Notes: generated from the sequence alone by a model not told the origin. Positions 1 through 7,758 are shown, counted from the first letter of the stretch. The stretch: 11,205 nucleotides of DNA from Treponema sp. (GCA_031275515.1 JAISOQ010000110.1:1-11205); one strand, 5' to 3'. Program-made: numbers and translations.

Positions 1-1
1 C

Positions 2-106
2 CGGCAGGAGCGGGAAAGGGTCTTGCAGGAGCGGGAGAAGGCCCGGCAGGAACAGGAAAGGGCCTGGCAGGAACGAGAGATGGCCCGGCAGGAAAAACTG
101 GAAGGC
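2..106 (+). repeat. 21-bp tandem repeat (about 5 units) encoding heptads
   Basis: Five consecutive 21-bp units begin at 2, 23, 44, 65 and 86. Each starts (c/t)(g/t)gcaggaa or (c/t)(g/t)gcaggag and most end in gcc or gtc. They encode heptads with QE at positions 2-3 and Ala or Val at position 7, as in a coiled coil. The array may extend left of the window. Confidence 0.8.
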
Positions 107-193
107 GCCCGGAGGCTGAAACAGATGGGGGTTTCACCCGACATTATTACCGCTGGTTTTGGGTTTTCGCTTGATGAAATAGAGCGGCTTTAG
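2..193 (+). CDS. C-terminal end of a probable Rpn/PDDEXK-family nuclease-transposase (5' truncated by window)
   Basis: Only the last 63 codons and a TAG stop are present; the reading frame is open from base 2. The visible protein is a charged helical tail of about five heptads, each close to xQEREKA, followed by KLEGARRLKQMG and a short ending with SLDEIERL. In the Rpn (recombination-promoting nuclease) / PDDEXK_2 family, the nuclease domain is followed by just such a Glu/Arg-rich coiled helix and a C-terminal 'M..G.s...I....gls.eEI..L' motif; this is recalled family knowledge. The catalytic domain lies outside the window, so activity cannot be judged. A long coiled-coil protein of another kind is possible, but the final 30 residues favour Rpn. 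The gene seems unconnected to fusA downstream. Confidence 0.6.
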   Translation, partial: RQERERVLQEREKARQEQERAWQEREMARQEKLEGARRLKQMGVSPDIITAGFGFSLDEIERL

Positions 194-473
194 GCGTCTG
201 CGAGGTCCGGTTCAACCGGGAATCAGGGGAAGACCAAGCCGGGATTTGCGGTGAAAACTCCGTGAGCCTTTGGCCTCCTGGAAAAGTATATCTCCTGCCC
301 GGCGGTTTCCTTTTACCTGCGCTGATTCCAACGCGCAGCACGATAAAGAGTTCCAGGCCTGTTCCGTCCGCCGCACACTGTCCCAAAGTAAACGTACATG
401 GCGGGGCGTCTGGTAGGTTCCCCCCTACTTGAAATTTCCTGCAGGTCTGACTATTATTCTCCCTATTACTGCA

Positions 474-502
474 TTTAGCGTCTTTTAAATTGAGGTTAAA
501 AT
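474..502 (+). promoter_or_regulatory. Possible sigma-70 promoter for fusA
   Basis: TTTAGC at 474-479 and TAAAAT at 497-502 are separated by 17 bp, in the AT-rich stretch before fusA. The -10 matches well and the -35 poorly (3 of 6). This is inferred from sequence alone. Confidence 0.3.
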
Positions 503-529
503 TAATTTTGAACGCTTCAAGCGTCTCTT

Positions 530-537
530 GGAAGGAG
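530..537 (+). promoter_or_regulatory. Ribosome binding site deciding the fusA start
   Basis: GGAAGGAG lies 11 bp before the ATG at 549. The in-frame TTG at 528 overlaps this RBS and has none of its own, so ATG 549 is the preferred start. Confidence 0.75.
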
Positions 538-548
538 TAAGAATAAAA

Positions 549-2651
549 ATGGGTGATATTACCCGGACAGATGTCCGAAAGATGCGGAATATTGGAATCA
601 GTGCGCATATCGATTCAGGGAAGACCACCCTTTCTGAGCGTATCCTGTTTTACAGTAACAAGATTCACGCTATTCACGAAGTCCGCGGAAAAGACGGCGT
701 TGGCGCCACCATGGACCACATGGAACTTGAACGGGAGCGGGGGATCACGATTCAGTCTGCGGCAACCCAGGTTGAATGGAAAGACTATACCATCAATCTT
801 ATCGACACGCCCGGACACGTGGACTTTACCATCGAAGTGGAACGGTCCCTGCGGGTTTTGGACGGCGCCATTCTCGTCCTCTGCGCCGTCGGCGGGGTTC
901 AGTCCCAGTCTATTACGGTAGATCGCCAGCTTAAACGGTATCATGTACCCCGTATCGCCTTTGTGAACAAGTGCGACCGTACCGGGGCGAACCCTTTCAA
1001 GGTAAGGCTTCAGCTTAGGGAAAAACTGGGATTAAACGCGGTGTTTATCCAGCTTCCCATAGGGCTTGAGGACAAACTTGAAGGCGTTGTGGACCTTATC
1101 ACCCAGAAGGCGGTGTACTTCGACGGCGATCAGGGGACGGAACTCCGGTATGCCGAGATACCCGCCCACCTTAAAGGCGATGTCGAGCGGTACCGGGAGG
1201 AGCTTCTGGATGCGGTTTCCATGTTCTCCGATGAGCTGGCCGAATTGTATCTGGCCGGAGAGGCTATCCCCGAGGACCTGATCCGCGCCGCCATTCGTAA
1301 GGGGACCCTGGCGGAACAGTTTGTCCCGGTTATGGTAGGTTCGGCCTATAAAAACAAGGGGATTCAGCCCCTTTTAGACGGCGTAACCTACTACCTCCCG
1401 GACCCCACAGAGGTGAAGAACTATGCCCTGGACCTGGATCATGGCGAGGAAAGGAGAGAGCTTACGGCGGACGAAAAAAGTCCTACTGTGGCTCTGGGCT
1501 TTAAACTTGAGGATGGTCAGTACGGCCAGCTTACCTATGTGCGGATCTACCAGGGGGGCCTTAAAAAAGGGGATGAACTTCTGAATACCCGGGCCAGGAA
1601 GAAATTTAAGGTGGGCCGCCTGGTGCGTATGCACTCCGACAATATGGAGGATATCAACGAGGGGGTTCCCGGGGACATTGTGGCCCTTTTCGGAATAGAC
1701 TGCGCCTCCGGGGATACCTTCTGCGGCGGCGGCCTCAACTACGCTATGTCCTCCATGTATGTTCCCGAACCGGTCATCTCTCTGGCCATTATCCCCAAAG
1801 ACAAGAAGTCTGCGGACCAGATGGCCAAGGCCCTGAACCGGTTCACCAAGGAAGACCCCACCTTTAGGACCTTTGTAGACCCTGAATCCAACCAGACCAT
1901 CATCCAGGGCATGGGCGAACTTCATCTGGAAGTCTACGTTGAGCGTATGTACCGGGAATACAAGTGCGAGGTAGAGACCGGTATGCCCCAGGTGGCCTAC
2001 CGGGAAGCCATTACCCAGCGGGCGGACTACAACTACACCCACAAGAAACAGACCGGCGGCTCCGGTCAGTATGGCCGGGTCGCAGGCTATATGGAACCCT
2101 ATGGGGAGGGCGAATACGAATTCGTGGATAATATCAAGGGCGGTGTCATCCCCAATGAATTCATCCCCAGCTGCGATAAAGGGTTCCGGGAGGCCGTCAA
2201 GAAGGGAAGCCTTATCGGGTTCCCTATCGTCAATATACGCTGTGTCATCAACGACGGTCAGTCCCACCCGGTGGACTCTTCGGACATCGCCTTCCAGCTT
2301 GCCGCTATTGGCGCTTTTCGGGAGGCCTACAACAAGGCCAAGCCCTGTATACTGGAACCTATCATGAAGGTTTCGGTAGAAGGCCCCTCGGAATTTCAGG
2401 GAAATATTTATGCCTCAATTAACCAGAGGCGTGGTATAATATTGACGTCAACCGAAGACGGGATATTTTCCCGGGTAGAAGCCGAAGTCCCTTTGAGCGA
2501 GATGTTCGGCTATTCCACGATGCTTCGCTCCTTGACTCAGGGCAAGGCGGAATTCAGCATGGAATTCGAGAAGTACGGGAAGGTTCCGTCCGGCATTTCC
2601 GAGGTCCTCATAAAGGAATATGCGGAAAAGCGGAAGATTGCGGCCAAATAA
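549..2651 (+). CDS. fusA: Elongation factor G, mitochondrial-like/spirochete spdEFG1 type
   Basis: A cytoplasmic translational GTPase that moves tRNA-mRNA through the ribosome after peptide bond formation. The 700-residue product has the full EF-G length. The GTPase motifs are intact: AHIDSGKT at about 19-26 (P loop), RGITI at 64-68 (switch I), DTPGH at 86-90 (switch II), NKCD at 140-143, and GSAYKNKG for G5. Domains II to V follow, with YVEPVISLAIIPK-like, GMGELHLEVYVER and GSGQYGRV segments in order. The N-terminal region (NIGISAHIDSGKTTL, then GKDGVGATMD and MELERERGITIQSAAT) resembles mitochondrial EF-G1 more than classical bacterial EF-G, as known for the spdEFG1 subgroup. Spirochetes usually carry a second EF-G (spdEFG2, ribosome recycling), which is not in this window. 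ATG 549 is chosen over TTG 528 because of the RBS at 530-537. A P-loop ATPase gene follows after 23 bp, probably in the same operon. Confidence 0.95.
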   Translation: MGDITRTDVRKMRNIGISAHIDSGKTTLSERILFYSNKIHAIHEVRGKDGVGATMDHMELERERGITIQSAATQVEWKDYTINLIDTPGHVDFTIEVERSLRVLDGAILVLCAVGGVQSQSITVDRQLKRYHVPRIAFVNKCDRTGANPFKVRLQLREKLGLNAVFIQLPIGLEDKLEGVVDLITQKAVYFDGDQGTELRYAEIPAHLKGDVERYREELLDAVSMFSDELAELYLAGEAIPEDLIRAAIRKGTLAEQFVPVMVGSAYKNKGIQPLLDGVTYYLPDPTEVKNYALDLDHGEERRELTADEKSPTVALGFKLEDGQYGQLTYVRIYQGGLKKGDELLNTRARKKFKVGRLVRMHSDNMEDINEGVPGDIVALFGIDCASGDTFCGGGLNYAMSSMYVPEPVISLAIIPKDKKSADQMAKALNRFTKEDPTFRTFVDPESNQTIIQGMGELHLEVYVERMYREYKCEVETGMPQVAYREAITQRADYNYTHKKQTGGSGQYGRVAGYMEPYGEGEYEFVDNIKGGVIPNEFIPSCDKGFREAVKKGSLIGFPIVNIRCVINDGQSHPVDSSDIAFQLAAIGAFREAYNKAKPCILEPIMKVSVEGPSEFQGNIYASINQRRGIILTSTEDGIFSRVEAEVPLSEMFGYSTMLRSLTQGKAEFSMEFEKYGKVPSGISEVLIKEYAEKRKIAAK

Positions 2652-2674
2652 CGAACAAAACGGAGGAATACTAA

Positions 2675-3409
2675 GTGGTTAAGAACGAACTTGTGGAACG
2701 TAGTCCGGTTCGCGTTTTTGAAAGGTCTATTCATGGGGGGCTTAAAGCCGGAGAAATAGGGATCATTTCCGCTCCCAGCGGCATAGGCAAAACCTCGGTT
2801 CTGGTCCAGATCGCCCTGGACAAGCTCTTGCAGGCAAAGAAGGTGATTCACGTCTCCTTTACCAAGCATACCGATTATGTACTGGCCTGGTACGAGGATA
2901 TTTTTGCGGAATTCGTGATGAAGAAGAACCTGGAAAACATCGCGGATGTAAAAAACGATGTGAGCAAAAACCGGGTTCTTATGAAGTTCAGCCAGGAAGG
3001 AATCACCGGGGAACAGATAAACCGGAGTCTTAGGGCGCTGATTCGGGAAGGGGGGTTTAGCGCCGAAGCGGTAATCGTAGACGGCCTTGATTTTTCTCCC
3101 GGCGAGCGGGAACGGCTGCAGGGCGCCAAGGATTTTGCCCGGGAATTGGGGCTTGCCGTCTGGTACAGTTGTACGGTCAACGTTCCCAGAAAGTCTTCCG
3201 GGGCTGCCGGTACATCGGGATCTGTCTACGACAAGCGGGGCATTCCTCTGGTCATTGGGGATTATGCGGACCTTATCGACGTGATCATCACCCTGGACCC
3301 CAAACCGGATCACGTTGAGCTGACCATATCTAAAGACCGGGAGATCTATAACCCGGAACACATTGCTTTGCGGCTGGATCCCAAGACCCTCCTTATCCTG
3401 GAGGAATGA
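2675..3409 (+). CDS. RecA/KaiC-like P-loop ATPase, function unknown
   Basis: A 244-residue soluble protein with one RecA-fold ATPase core. The Walker A is APSGIGKT at residues 33-40, with Ala in place of the first Gly. It is preceded by the 'GG(L)..GEI.ii.a' approach typical of KaiC/DnaB/RadA-like proteins. A Walker B-like strand, AVIVDGLDF, lies at 132-140. C-terminal strands (DLIDVIITLDP, then HVELTISKDRE) match the order of a small single-domain KaiC-like ATPase. I see no zinc finger, Lon-like or DNA-binding domain, so it is not RadA or DnaB. It starts at GTG 2675 with GGAGG at 2662-2666, 8 bp upstream. The 23-bp gap from fusA suggests co-transcription and possibly a translation-linked role, but that is context inference only. 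I do not recognise a characterised orthologue. Confidence 0.85.
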   Translation: MVKNELVERSPVRVFERSIHGGLKAGEIGIISAPSGIGKTSVLVQIALDKLLQAKKVIHVSFTKHTDYVLAWYEDIFAEFVMKKNLENIADVKNDVSKNRVLMKFSQEGITGEQINRSLRALIREGGFSAEAVIVDGLDFSPGERERLQGAKDFARELGLAVWYSCTVNVPRKSSGAAGTSGSVYDKRGIPLVIGDYADLIDVIITLDPKPDHVELTISKDREIYNPEHIALRLDPKTLLILEE

Positions 3410-3444
3410 TGCGCCTATCTTGCGCACACCATACTGAATAAACC

Positions 3445-3480
3445 GGGGCTTTCCCAAAACTGAAATTTTGGGAAAGCCTC
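3445..3480. repeat. 36-bp palindromic element, copy 1 (upstream of DAHP synthase fusion)
   Basis: A near-perfect hairpin. The core arm GGCTTTCCCAAAA (3447-3459) pairs perfectly with 3466-3478 around the loop CTGAAA, and two outer pairs (one G-U) extend it to 3445 and 3480. It ends 21 bp before the ATG at 3502. No T-tract follows on either strand, so it does not look like an intrinsic terminator. A second copy of identical length lies at 7801-7836. Confidence 0.85.
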
Positions 3481-3501
3481 AATCTTAATCCGGAGTTTCA
3501 C

Positions 3502-5445
3502 ATGATAGTCATATTGTCCAAAGGTATTTCTGTTCACGATAAAGGAATGATACGCGCCTTCCTGGAAGAGCGGGGATTTAGTCTTAGGGAACAGACCCTG
3601 GGGGACGATGAGATTATCGGGGCTGCCGGCAAGGCGGCGTTGGACATACAGGAATTGACCCTCTTGCCGGGGGTGGAGCGGGTGGCGGCCACATCCAAGC
3701 CTTTTGAACTGGCTTCCAGGGAAACCAAGAGCGGCGATTCTATTGTCACCGTGGGTCCCGTCAAGATAGGGGGTTCCCGCATCTCCATCATCGCCGGGCC
3801 CTGCGCGGTGGAAAGTCAGGAGCAAATACTGGAGACGGCGGAACGGGTGCGGGAATCCGGGGCGGTGATACTCAGGGGCGGGGCCTTCAAACCCCGGACC
3901 AGTCCTTACGCCTTCCAGGGGCTGGGCATGAAGGGCCTGGAATACATGAAGACGGCGGGGGAGAAGCTGAGTATGCCCATAGTCACCGAGGTGGTTTCTC
4001 CGGAATGGGCGGCCCAGATGAAGGATTTAACCGATATGTTCCAGATAGGCGCCCGGAACATGCAGAACTTTGAACTTCTCAAGAAAGTGGGAGCCTTGGG
4101 GAAGCCGGTGCTGTTGAAACGGGGGCCTTCGGCAACCATAGAGGAATGGCTTCTTTCGGCAGAATACCTCCTGGCTTCGGGAACCCGGGATGTGGTCCTC
4201 TGTGAGCGGGGCATCAGGACTTTCGAGACCTATACCCGGAATACTCTGGACATCTCGGCCATCCCGGTCATCAAGCGGCTTTCCCATTTGCCGGTCATCG
4301 TGGATCCCAGTCACGCTGTGGGCATACGGAACATGGTTTCCTCCGCCGGCCTGGCCGCCATAGCCGCCGGCGCAGACGGCCTTACCGTGGAGGTCCACCC
4401 CAGGCCGGACGCCGCCCTCTCAGACGGCCCCCAATCTCTCTATCCCTCCCAGTTTGAGCGGCTCATGCGGGACATCGAAGCCCTGGCCCCGGTGGTTGGA
4501 AAAGAACTCCTCAGAACGCCCCGGGCAGGGACAAAGTTGACGTCTGGGGTAGAGACGCCGGTTTCGGCAGAAGGGACGCTCCCGCTTTCGGACAAGATCG
4601 CCTTTTCCGGGGAAAGCGGCGCCTATGCGGAGCAGGCTTTGATGCGGGCTTTTGGGGAGGACGCCCCCCGGCTTGCCTGCTCCTCTTTCAGCGGCCTTTT
4701 TGACGCGGTTTTGGAGGGTTCCGCAGGTTTTGGGGTGGTCCCGGTGGAAAACAGCCTTGCCGGCTCTATCCACGAAAATTACGATCTCTTTCTGCGGTAT
4801 CCGGACATTGCTATTGTAGGGGAACTGAAACTCCGCATCGTCCACTGCCTTATAGCCCACGAGACAGCCGCTCTGGATACCATCAAGGTAGTCCGCAGTC
4901 ATTCCCAGGGGTTCGCCCAATGTAAAGACTTCCTGGACAAGTACCCCTGGCGTCTGGAATCCTGCTATAACACCGCCGCCGCCGTGGCTTCTATCCTTAA
5001 AGAAAGCGAGTTGGAACGGCCAACCATAGCCGCCATTGCGGGGGAAGCCGCTGCCCGGGCCCACGGTCTTACTGTTATAAAAGAAGGAATAGAAACTAAC
5101 CCTTTGAATTACACGCGATTTGTCATTATCTCCCGGAAAAACAACGGCGACATCGCCCCCGCGCCGCCCAGCATGGGTTCCGGCAAGCCTAACAAAGCCT
5201 CCCTGGTCTTCTCGGTCTCCGACAAGCCCGGTTCTCTCATCACCTGCCTCAAGATCATGAGCGACCGGGGGATCAACATGATCAAGCTCGAATCCCGTCC
5301 CATCCAGGGCCAGCCCTGGCGGTATCTTTTTTATGTGGACGTAAGCCTCCCAAAAGCCGACGGCGAATTCGACTTTGTTCTGGAAGAACTAAAAACCAAA
5401 ACCGAAGATTTTCACTTCCTGGGGGCCTACCGGGGGGCGTTGTGA
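3502..5445 (+). CDS. DAHP synthase - prephenate dehydratase fusion with N-terminal regulatory and C-terminal ACT domains
   Basis: A 647-residue bifunctional enzyme. Residues 1-70 resemble the ferredoxin-like regulatory domain of Thermotoga-type DAHP synthase. Residues 75-335 are a type I-beta DAHP synthase (PEP + erythrose 4-phosphate to DAHP, the first shikimate step). It has KPRTSPY at 130-136, and the expected metal ligands are C101 (AGPC), H271 (DPSH), E297 (VEVHP) and D308 (LSDG). A linker follows at about 335-362. Residues 363-545 are prephenate dehydratase (prephenate to phenylpyruvate), with VPVENS at 413-418 and the catalytic TRF at 538-540. Residues 566-645 are an ACT domain with GSL at 577-579 (GALV-like) and ESRP at 597-600, the phenylalanine-binding signature. 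No chorismate mutase domain is seen. ATG 3502 has GGAG at 3492-3495. There is no frameshift between the halves. Feedback by phenylalanine on the dehydratase, perhaps also on the synthase, is inferred. Confidence 0.92.
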   Translation: MIVILSKGISVHDKGMIRAFLEERGFSLREQTLGDDEIIGAAGKAALDIQELTLLPGVERVAATSKPFELASRETKSGDSIVTVGPVKIGGSRISIIAGPCAVESQEQILETAERVRESGAVILRGGAFKPRTSPYAFQGLGMKGLEYMKTAGEKLSMPIVTEVVSPEWAAQMKDLTDMFQIGARNMQNFELLKKVGALGKPVLLKRGPSATIEEWLLSAEYLLASGTRDVVLCERGIRTFETYTRNTLDISAIPVIKRLSHLPVIVDPSHAVGIRNMVSSAGLAAIAAGADGLTVEVHPRPDAALSDGPQSLYPSQFERLMRDIEALAPVVGKELLRTPRAGTKLTSGVETPVSAEGTLPLSDKIAFSGESGAYAEQALMRAFGEDAPRLACSSFSGLFDAVLEGSAGFGVVPVENSLAGSIHENYDLFLRYPDIAIVGELKLRIVHCLIAHETAALDTIKVVRSHSQGFAQCKDFLDKYPWRLESCYNTAAAVASILKESELERPTIAAIAGEAAARAHGLTVIKEGIETNPLNYTRFVIISRKNNGDIAPAPPSMGSGKPNKASLVFSVSDKPGSLITCLKIMSDRGINMIKLESRPIQGQPWRYLFYVDVSLPKADGEFDFVLEELKTKTEDFHFLGAYRGAL

Positions 5446-5494
5446 GAGCGCTCTGGTCCTAAAGAAACCCTTCTAACCCTGGCGGCGGCAGGTT

Positions 5495-7657
5495 CTAAGC
5501 CTCGGAGGAATAAAACCCGTCTTTCCAGTTAAACCGGCTGGCGTTCCCCAGGGGACGCCCGGCGTGCAGGGCGTTCATGATGTCCCGGTAGCCCTTTTTC
5601 CGCAGGGTCGGCCCGGAAAAATCCAGGATGAACCGGTGGAATCCCGCTTCCTTTAGGAAGGGGACTTTATCGACAATAGAGAAGGGCTTCTCCGGTATTA
5701 CCAGGGAGCCTTCGCCGTTTGTACCGCCGGCATTGTCTCCCTCTGAAATCAGGCGGAACCCCGCGTCTTGGCTGTCCCGGAATTCTCCAAAATCGTAAAG
5801 CCCCTTCAGATTCGCCCTGATACGGAACAGAGCAGGGTAGGAAAAGATCGTGATAAACGTGAAGGCCCGCCGTCCGGGGTTCACGGTTTTTTCCAGGTTT
5901 TGCCGGTTGTTTTCCGGCGGGGAGATCATGGCGTCCACCCCCAGAGACACGATAAAGGCGTTGGCCCAGCGGTTGAACTGGTACAGGTACGGCCCGGCGA
6001 TCAGGGCGGGCTGTAAGGCCGTCTGTTTTGCCGCTTCCGGCGGCTTGGCGGATTTCCTAAGGGCGCTCCGAAAATAGGACAGGTGGCCGAGGTTGTTTAC
6101 CACAAACTGATAATACCCCTTCTCCCGGAGGGCGGGGATTTCCTCATCCAGCGCTGTTTCCAGGACCTGGGGAAAGCAGGGGTCCAGGACCAGTATGATT
6201 TCCCTGGGGTTAAAAGGCAGGGGCGGCTTGGCGGCATCCAGGAGACGGGCGGCGTTTTTCCGGGTGAGTTGCAGCATGACTCGCAGCGGTCGTATTGATT
6301 GCAGGATGAAAAGGTCCTCAATCCGGGAAACCGCGGCGTAGATACCCTCGGGAAAGAGGGGCTTTCCGGCTTTTTTTACCGGCGGCAGGCTGATCTCCGG
6401 GGCCTTTTCCCGGCCAGGTTCCCGCCTGAACCCCTCCGCCCCCCGAATCACCGGGGGATACCGCCTGGACATACGACGGGTCTGTATCAGGTAGACCGAA
6501 TCCCCAGGGTTAAATCCTTCAGGAATGGATACCCATATCTTTGCCCCGGTCCCGGTTTCCGGCATACCGGCGGGATTCGCATCTTCCAGGGCGGTAATCT
6601 TGTGGGCCTTCCGCTCCGTATCGTCGGACCGGTGAAGCCGTATCGAGTCCCCCGGACGGGGCTGTACCGCCCCTGCCGGGATAAGTCCCCGGCGGCTGTC
6701 CCCGCTTCCCTTCACTTTGAGGAGGGTCCCCAGAGGGATGCCCGTACCGCCATCCTGATCCGCCTTGAGCCAGTCTATGCCGCCGGAAGCGGGGCCGTCA
6801 AAATAGAACAGGGTCTTTTTCCGGGCAAAGTCGCTTTTGAGGATGTCGAGCCCTTCGCGCAGGTTCTTTTCCCTATCCCCGGAAAGCCCGTCTATGACCC
6901 GCCGGTACGCCGAAACCACAGCGCCAACGTATTCGGCGCTTTTCATCCTTCCTTCGATTTTAAAGGAATTGACGCCCAGGTCGGCCAGCAGGGGGACACG
7001 TTCCAGAAGCTGCAAATCCGATGGGCTAAAGTAATACCCTCCCTCGTTGTCCTGCCGGTAAAACCGGCGGCAGGCTTGGGTACACATTCCACGGTTTGCG
7101 GATTTCCCCCCCAAATAGCTGGAAAAGAGGCAAAGTCCCGATGCGCTGACGCAGAGGGCCCCGTGTACGAAGACCTCAAGCTCCATGTTGGTTTTGGCCC
7201 GCAGGTCCTGAATTTCATCAAGGGACAGTTCCCGGGCCAGCACTACCCGGGAAACTCCCTGTCTGGAGAGAAGGTTGACGGCCCGGGCGGAGGCGATGTT
7301 CATCTGAGTGGAAGCGTGGAGCTTGAGATCGGGAAAATTATCCCGAACCATGCGTATCGTCCCCAAGTCCTGGACGATGATCCCGTCCGGTCCCAGGGAG
7401 GCCAGGTATTTGAGGAACTGGAACATACGATCCGCTTCCCGCTGTTCAAAAACCGTATTCACCGTCACGTAGAGCTTCCGGCCCATGCGGTGGAGGCTGC
7501 GCAGCGCCCCCTCAAACTGGGAGTAGGTGAAATTAGCGCTCCGCATCCGGGCGTTAAAGCTCCTGAGCCCCAGGTATACCCCGTCGGCCCCTTCCCCCAC
7601 CGCCGCGTCCAGGGCTTCAGGCGACCCCGCCGGGGCCAGTAATTCAGGCTCTTTCAC
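5495..7657 (-). CDS. U32 'peptidase' family protein, probable Fe-S RNA hydroxylase-type enzyme
   Basis: About 720 residues. The N-terminus (KEPELLAPAGSPEALDAAV, GADGVYLG) is the U32 TIM barrel start. The family signature EVFVHGALCVSASGLCLFSS is complete, and NRGMCTQAC follows; the four Cys (about 169, 176, 192, 196 from the GTG start) match the Fe-S ligands known in this family. Next come the conserved SFKIEGRMKSAEYV segment, a DUF3656-like middle part, and a C-terminal part with VVNNLGHLSYF and a GPYLYQFNRWAN-type motif, as in the long U32 proteins. Although named peptidases, the characterised members TrhP (tRNA ho5U34) and RlhA (23S rRNA ho5C) are prephenate-dependent RNA hydroxylases. Which substrate this one uses cannot be decided from sequence. 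The start is chosen at GTG 7657, with GGGAG 6 bp upstream; an in-frame ATG at 7684 (9 codons longer) lacks an RBS. It converges on the fusion gene with a 49-bp gap that shows no clear terminator. Confidence 0.88.
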   Translation of the reverse strand: MKEPELLAPAGSPEALDAAVGEGADGVYLGLRSFNARMRSANFTYSQFEGALRSLHRMGRKLYVTVNTVFEQREADRMFQFLKYLASLGPDGIIVQDLGTIRMVRDNFPDLKLHASTQMNIASARAVNLLSRQGVSRVVLARELSLDEIQDLRAKTNMELEVFVHGALCVSASGLCLFSSYLGGKSANRGMCTQACRRFYRQDNEGGYYFSPSDLQLLERVPLLADLGVNSFKIEGRMKSAEYVGAVVSAYRRVIDGLSGDREKNLREGLDILKSDFARKKTLFYFDGPASGGIDWLKADQDGGTGIPLGTLLKVKGSGDSRRGLIPAGAVQPRPGDSIRLHRSDDTERKAHKITALEDANPAGMPETGTGAKIWVSIPEGFNPGDSVYLIQTRRMSRRYPPVIRGAEGFRREPGREKAPEISLPPVKKAGKPLFPEGIYAAVSRIEDLFILQSIRPLRVMLQLTRKNAARLLDAAKPPLPFNPREIILVLDPCFPQVLETALDEEIPALREKGYYQFVVNNLGHLSYFRSALRKSAKPPEAAKQTALQPALIAGPYLYQFNRWANAFIVSLGVDAMISPPENNRQNLEKTVNPGRRAFTFITIFSYPALFRIRANLKGLYDFGEFRDSQDAGFRLISEGDNAGGTNGEGSLVIPEKPFSIVDKVPFLKEAGFHRFILDFSGPTLRKKGYRDIMNALHAGRPLGNASRFNWKDGFYSSEA

Positions 7658-7663
7658 CCCAGG

Positions 7664-7668
7664 CTCCC
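7664..7668 (-). promoter_or_regulatory. Ribosome binding site supporting the GTG start of the U32 gene
   Basis: On the minus strand GGGAG lies 6 bp before GTG 7657. The upstream ATG at 7684 is preceded by no purine-rich site. The family consensus also begins close to KxPELLAPAG, in agreement with the shorter form. Confidence 0.6.
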
Positions 7669-7758
7669 GGAAAAAAATGACCATGCCATAGGTGTCAGTA
7701 TAGGGGATCCGCAGCGCCGATACAAGCGGGATTGCGCAGCCGGCATAATTAGTCTGGT

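Larger units (their letters stand above)
194..548. other. Gene-free region upstream of fusA
   Basis: About 355 bp without a credible gene. The left two thirds (roughly 194-430) have coding-like base composition but no plus-strand frame with a start, RBS and recognisable protein. The right third becomes AT-rich and probably carries the fusA promoter. Two short inverted repeats are visible: CCGGTTCAACCGG at 207-219, and ACGCTTCAAGCGT at 512-524, which lies immediately before the fusA RBS. Neither has an associated T-tract. The left part could be a decayed gene, but I recognise nothing in it. Confidence 0.5.

Noticed and set aside
201..220. GGTTCAA resembling a tRNA T-loop
   Set aside because: The flanking bases do not form a 5-bp T stem with the required G53-C61 closing pair, and no acceptor, D or anticodon arm is found nearby.
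147..608. Minus-strand open frame of 153 codons over the fusA upstream region
   Set aside because: It would overlap both the Rpn-like end and the fusA start, lacks an RBS, and the translation looks random (many Pro, Ser, Arg; no motif).
1374..2267. Minus-strand open frame of 297 codons inside fusA
   Set aside because: Fully antisense to conserved EF-G domains, with no RBS and no family resemblance.
2537..3457. Minus-strand open frame of 306 codons over the ATPase gene
   Set aside because: Antisense to a gene with Walker motifs and a good RBS; its own translation has no recognisable features.
3445..3480. Intrinsic terminator for the fusA-ATPase transcript
   Set aside because: The stem is strong, but no T-run follows on either strand, and the same element stands before trxA where no upstream plus-strand gene needs termination.
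5445..5454. AGAGCGCTCT palindrome between the convergent fusion and U32 genes as a terminator
   Set aside because: It has no loop and no T-tract; probably chance.
6299..7642. Plus-strand open frame of 447 codons antisense to the U32 gene
   Set aside because: Pro/Gly/Arg-rich translation with no recognisable motif; the minus strand carries a complete U32 signature. It is a composition shadow.
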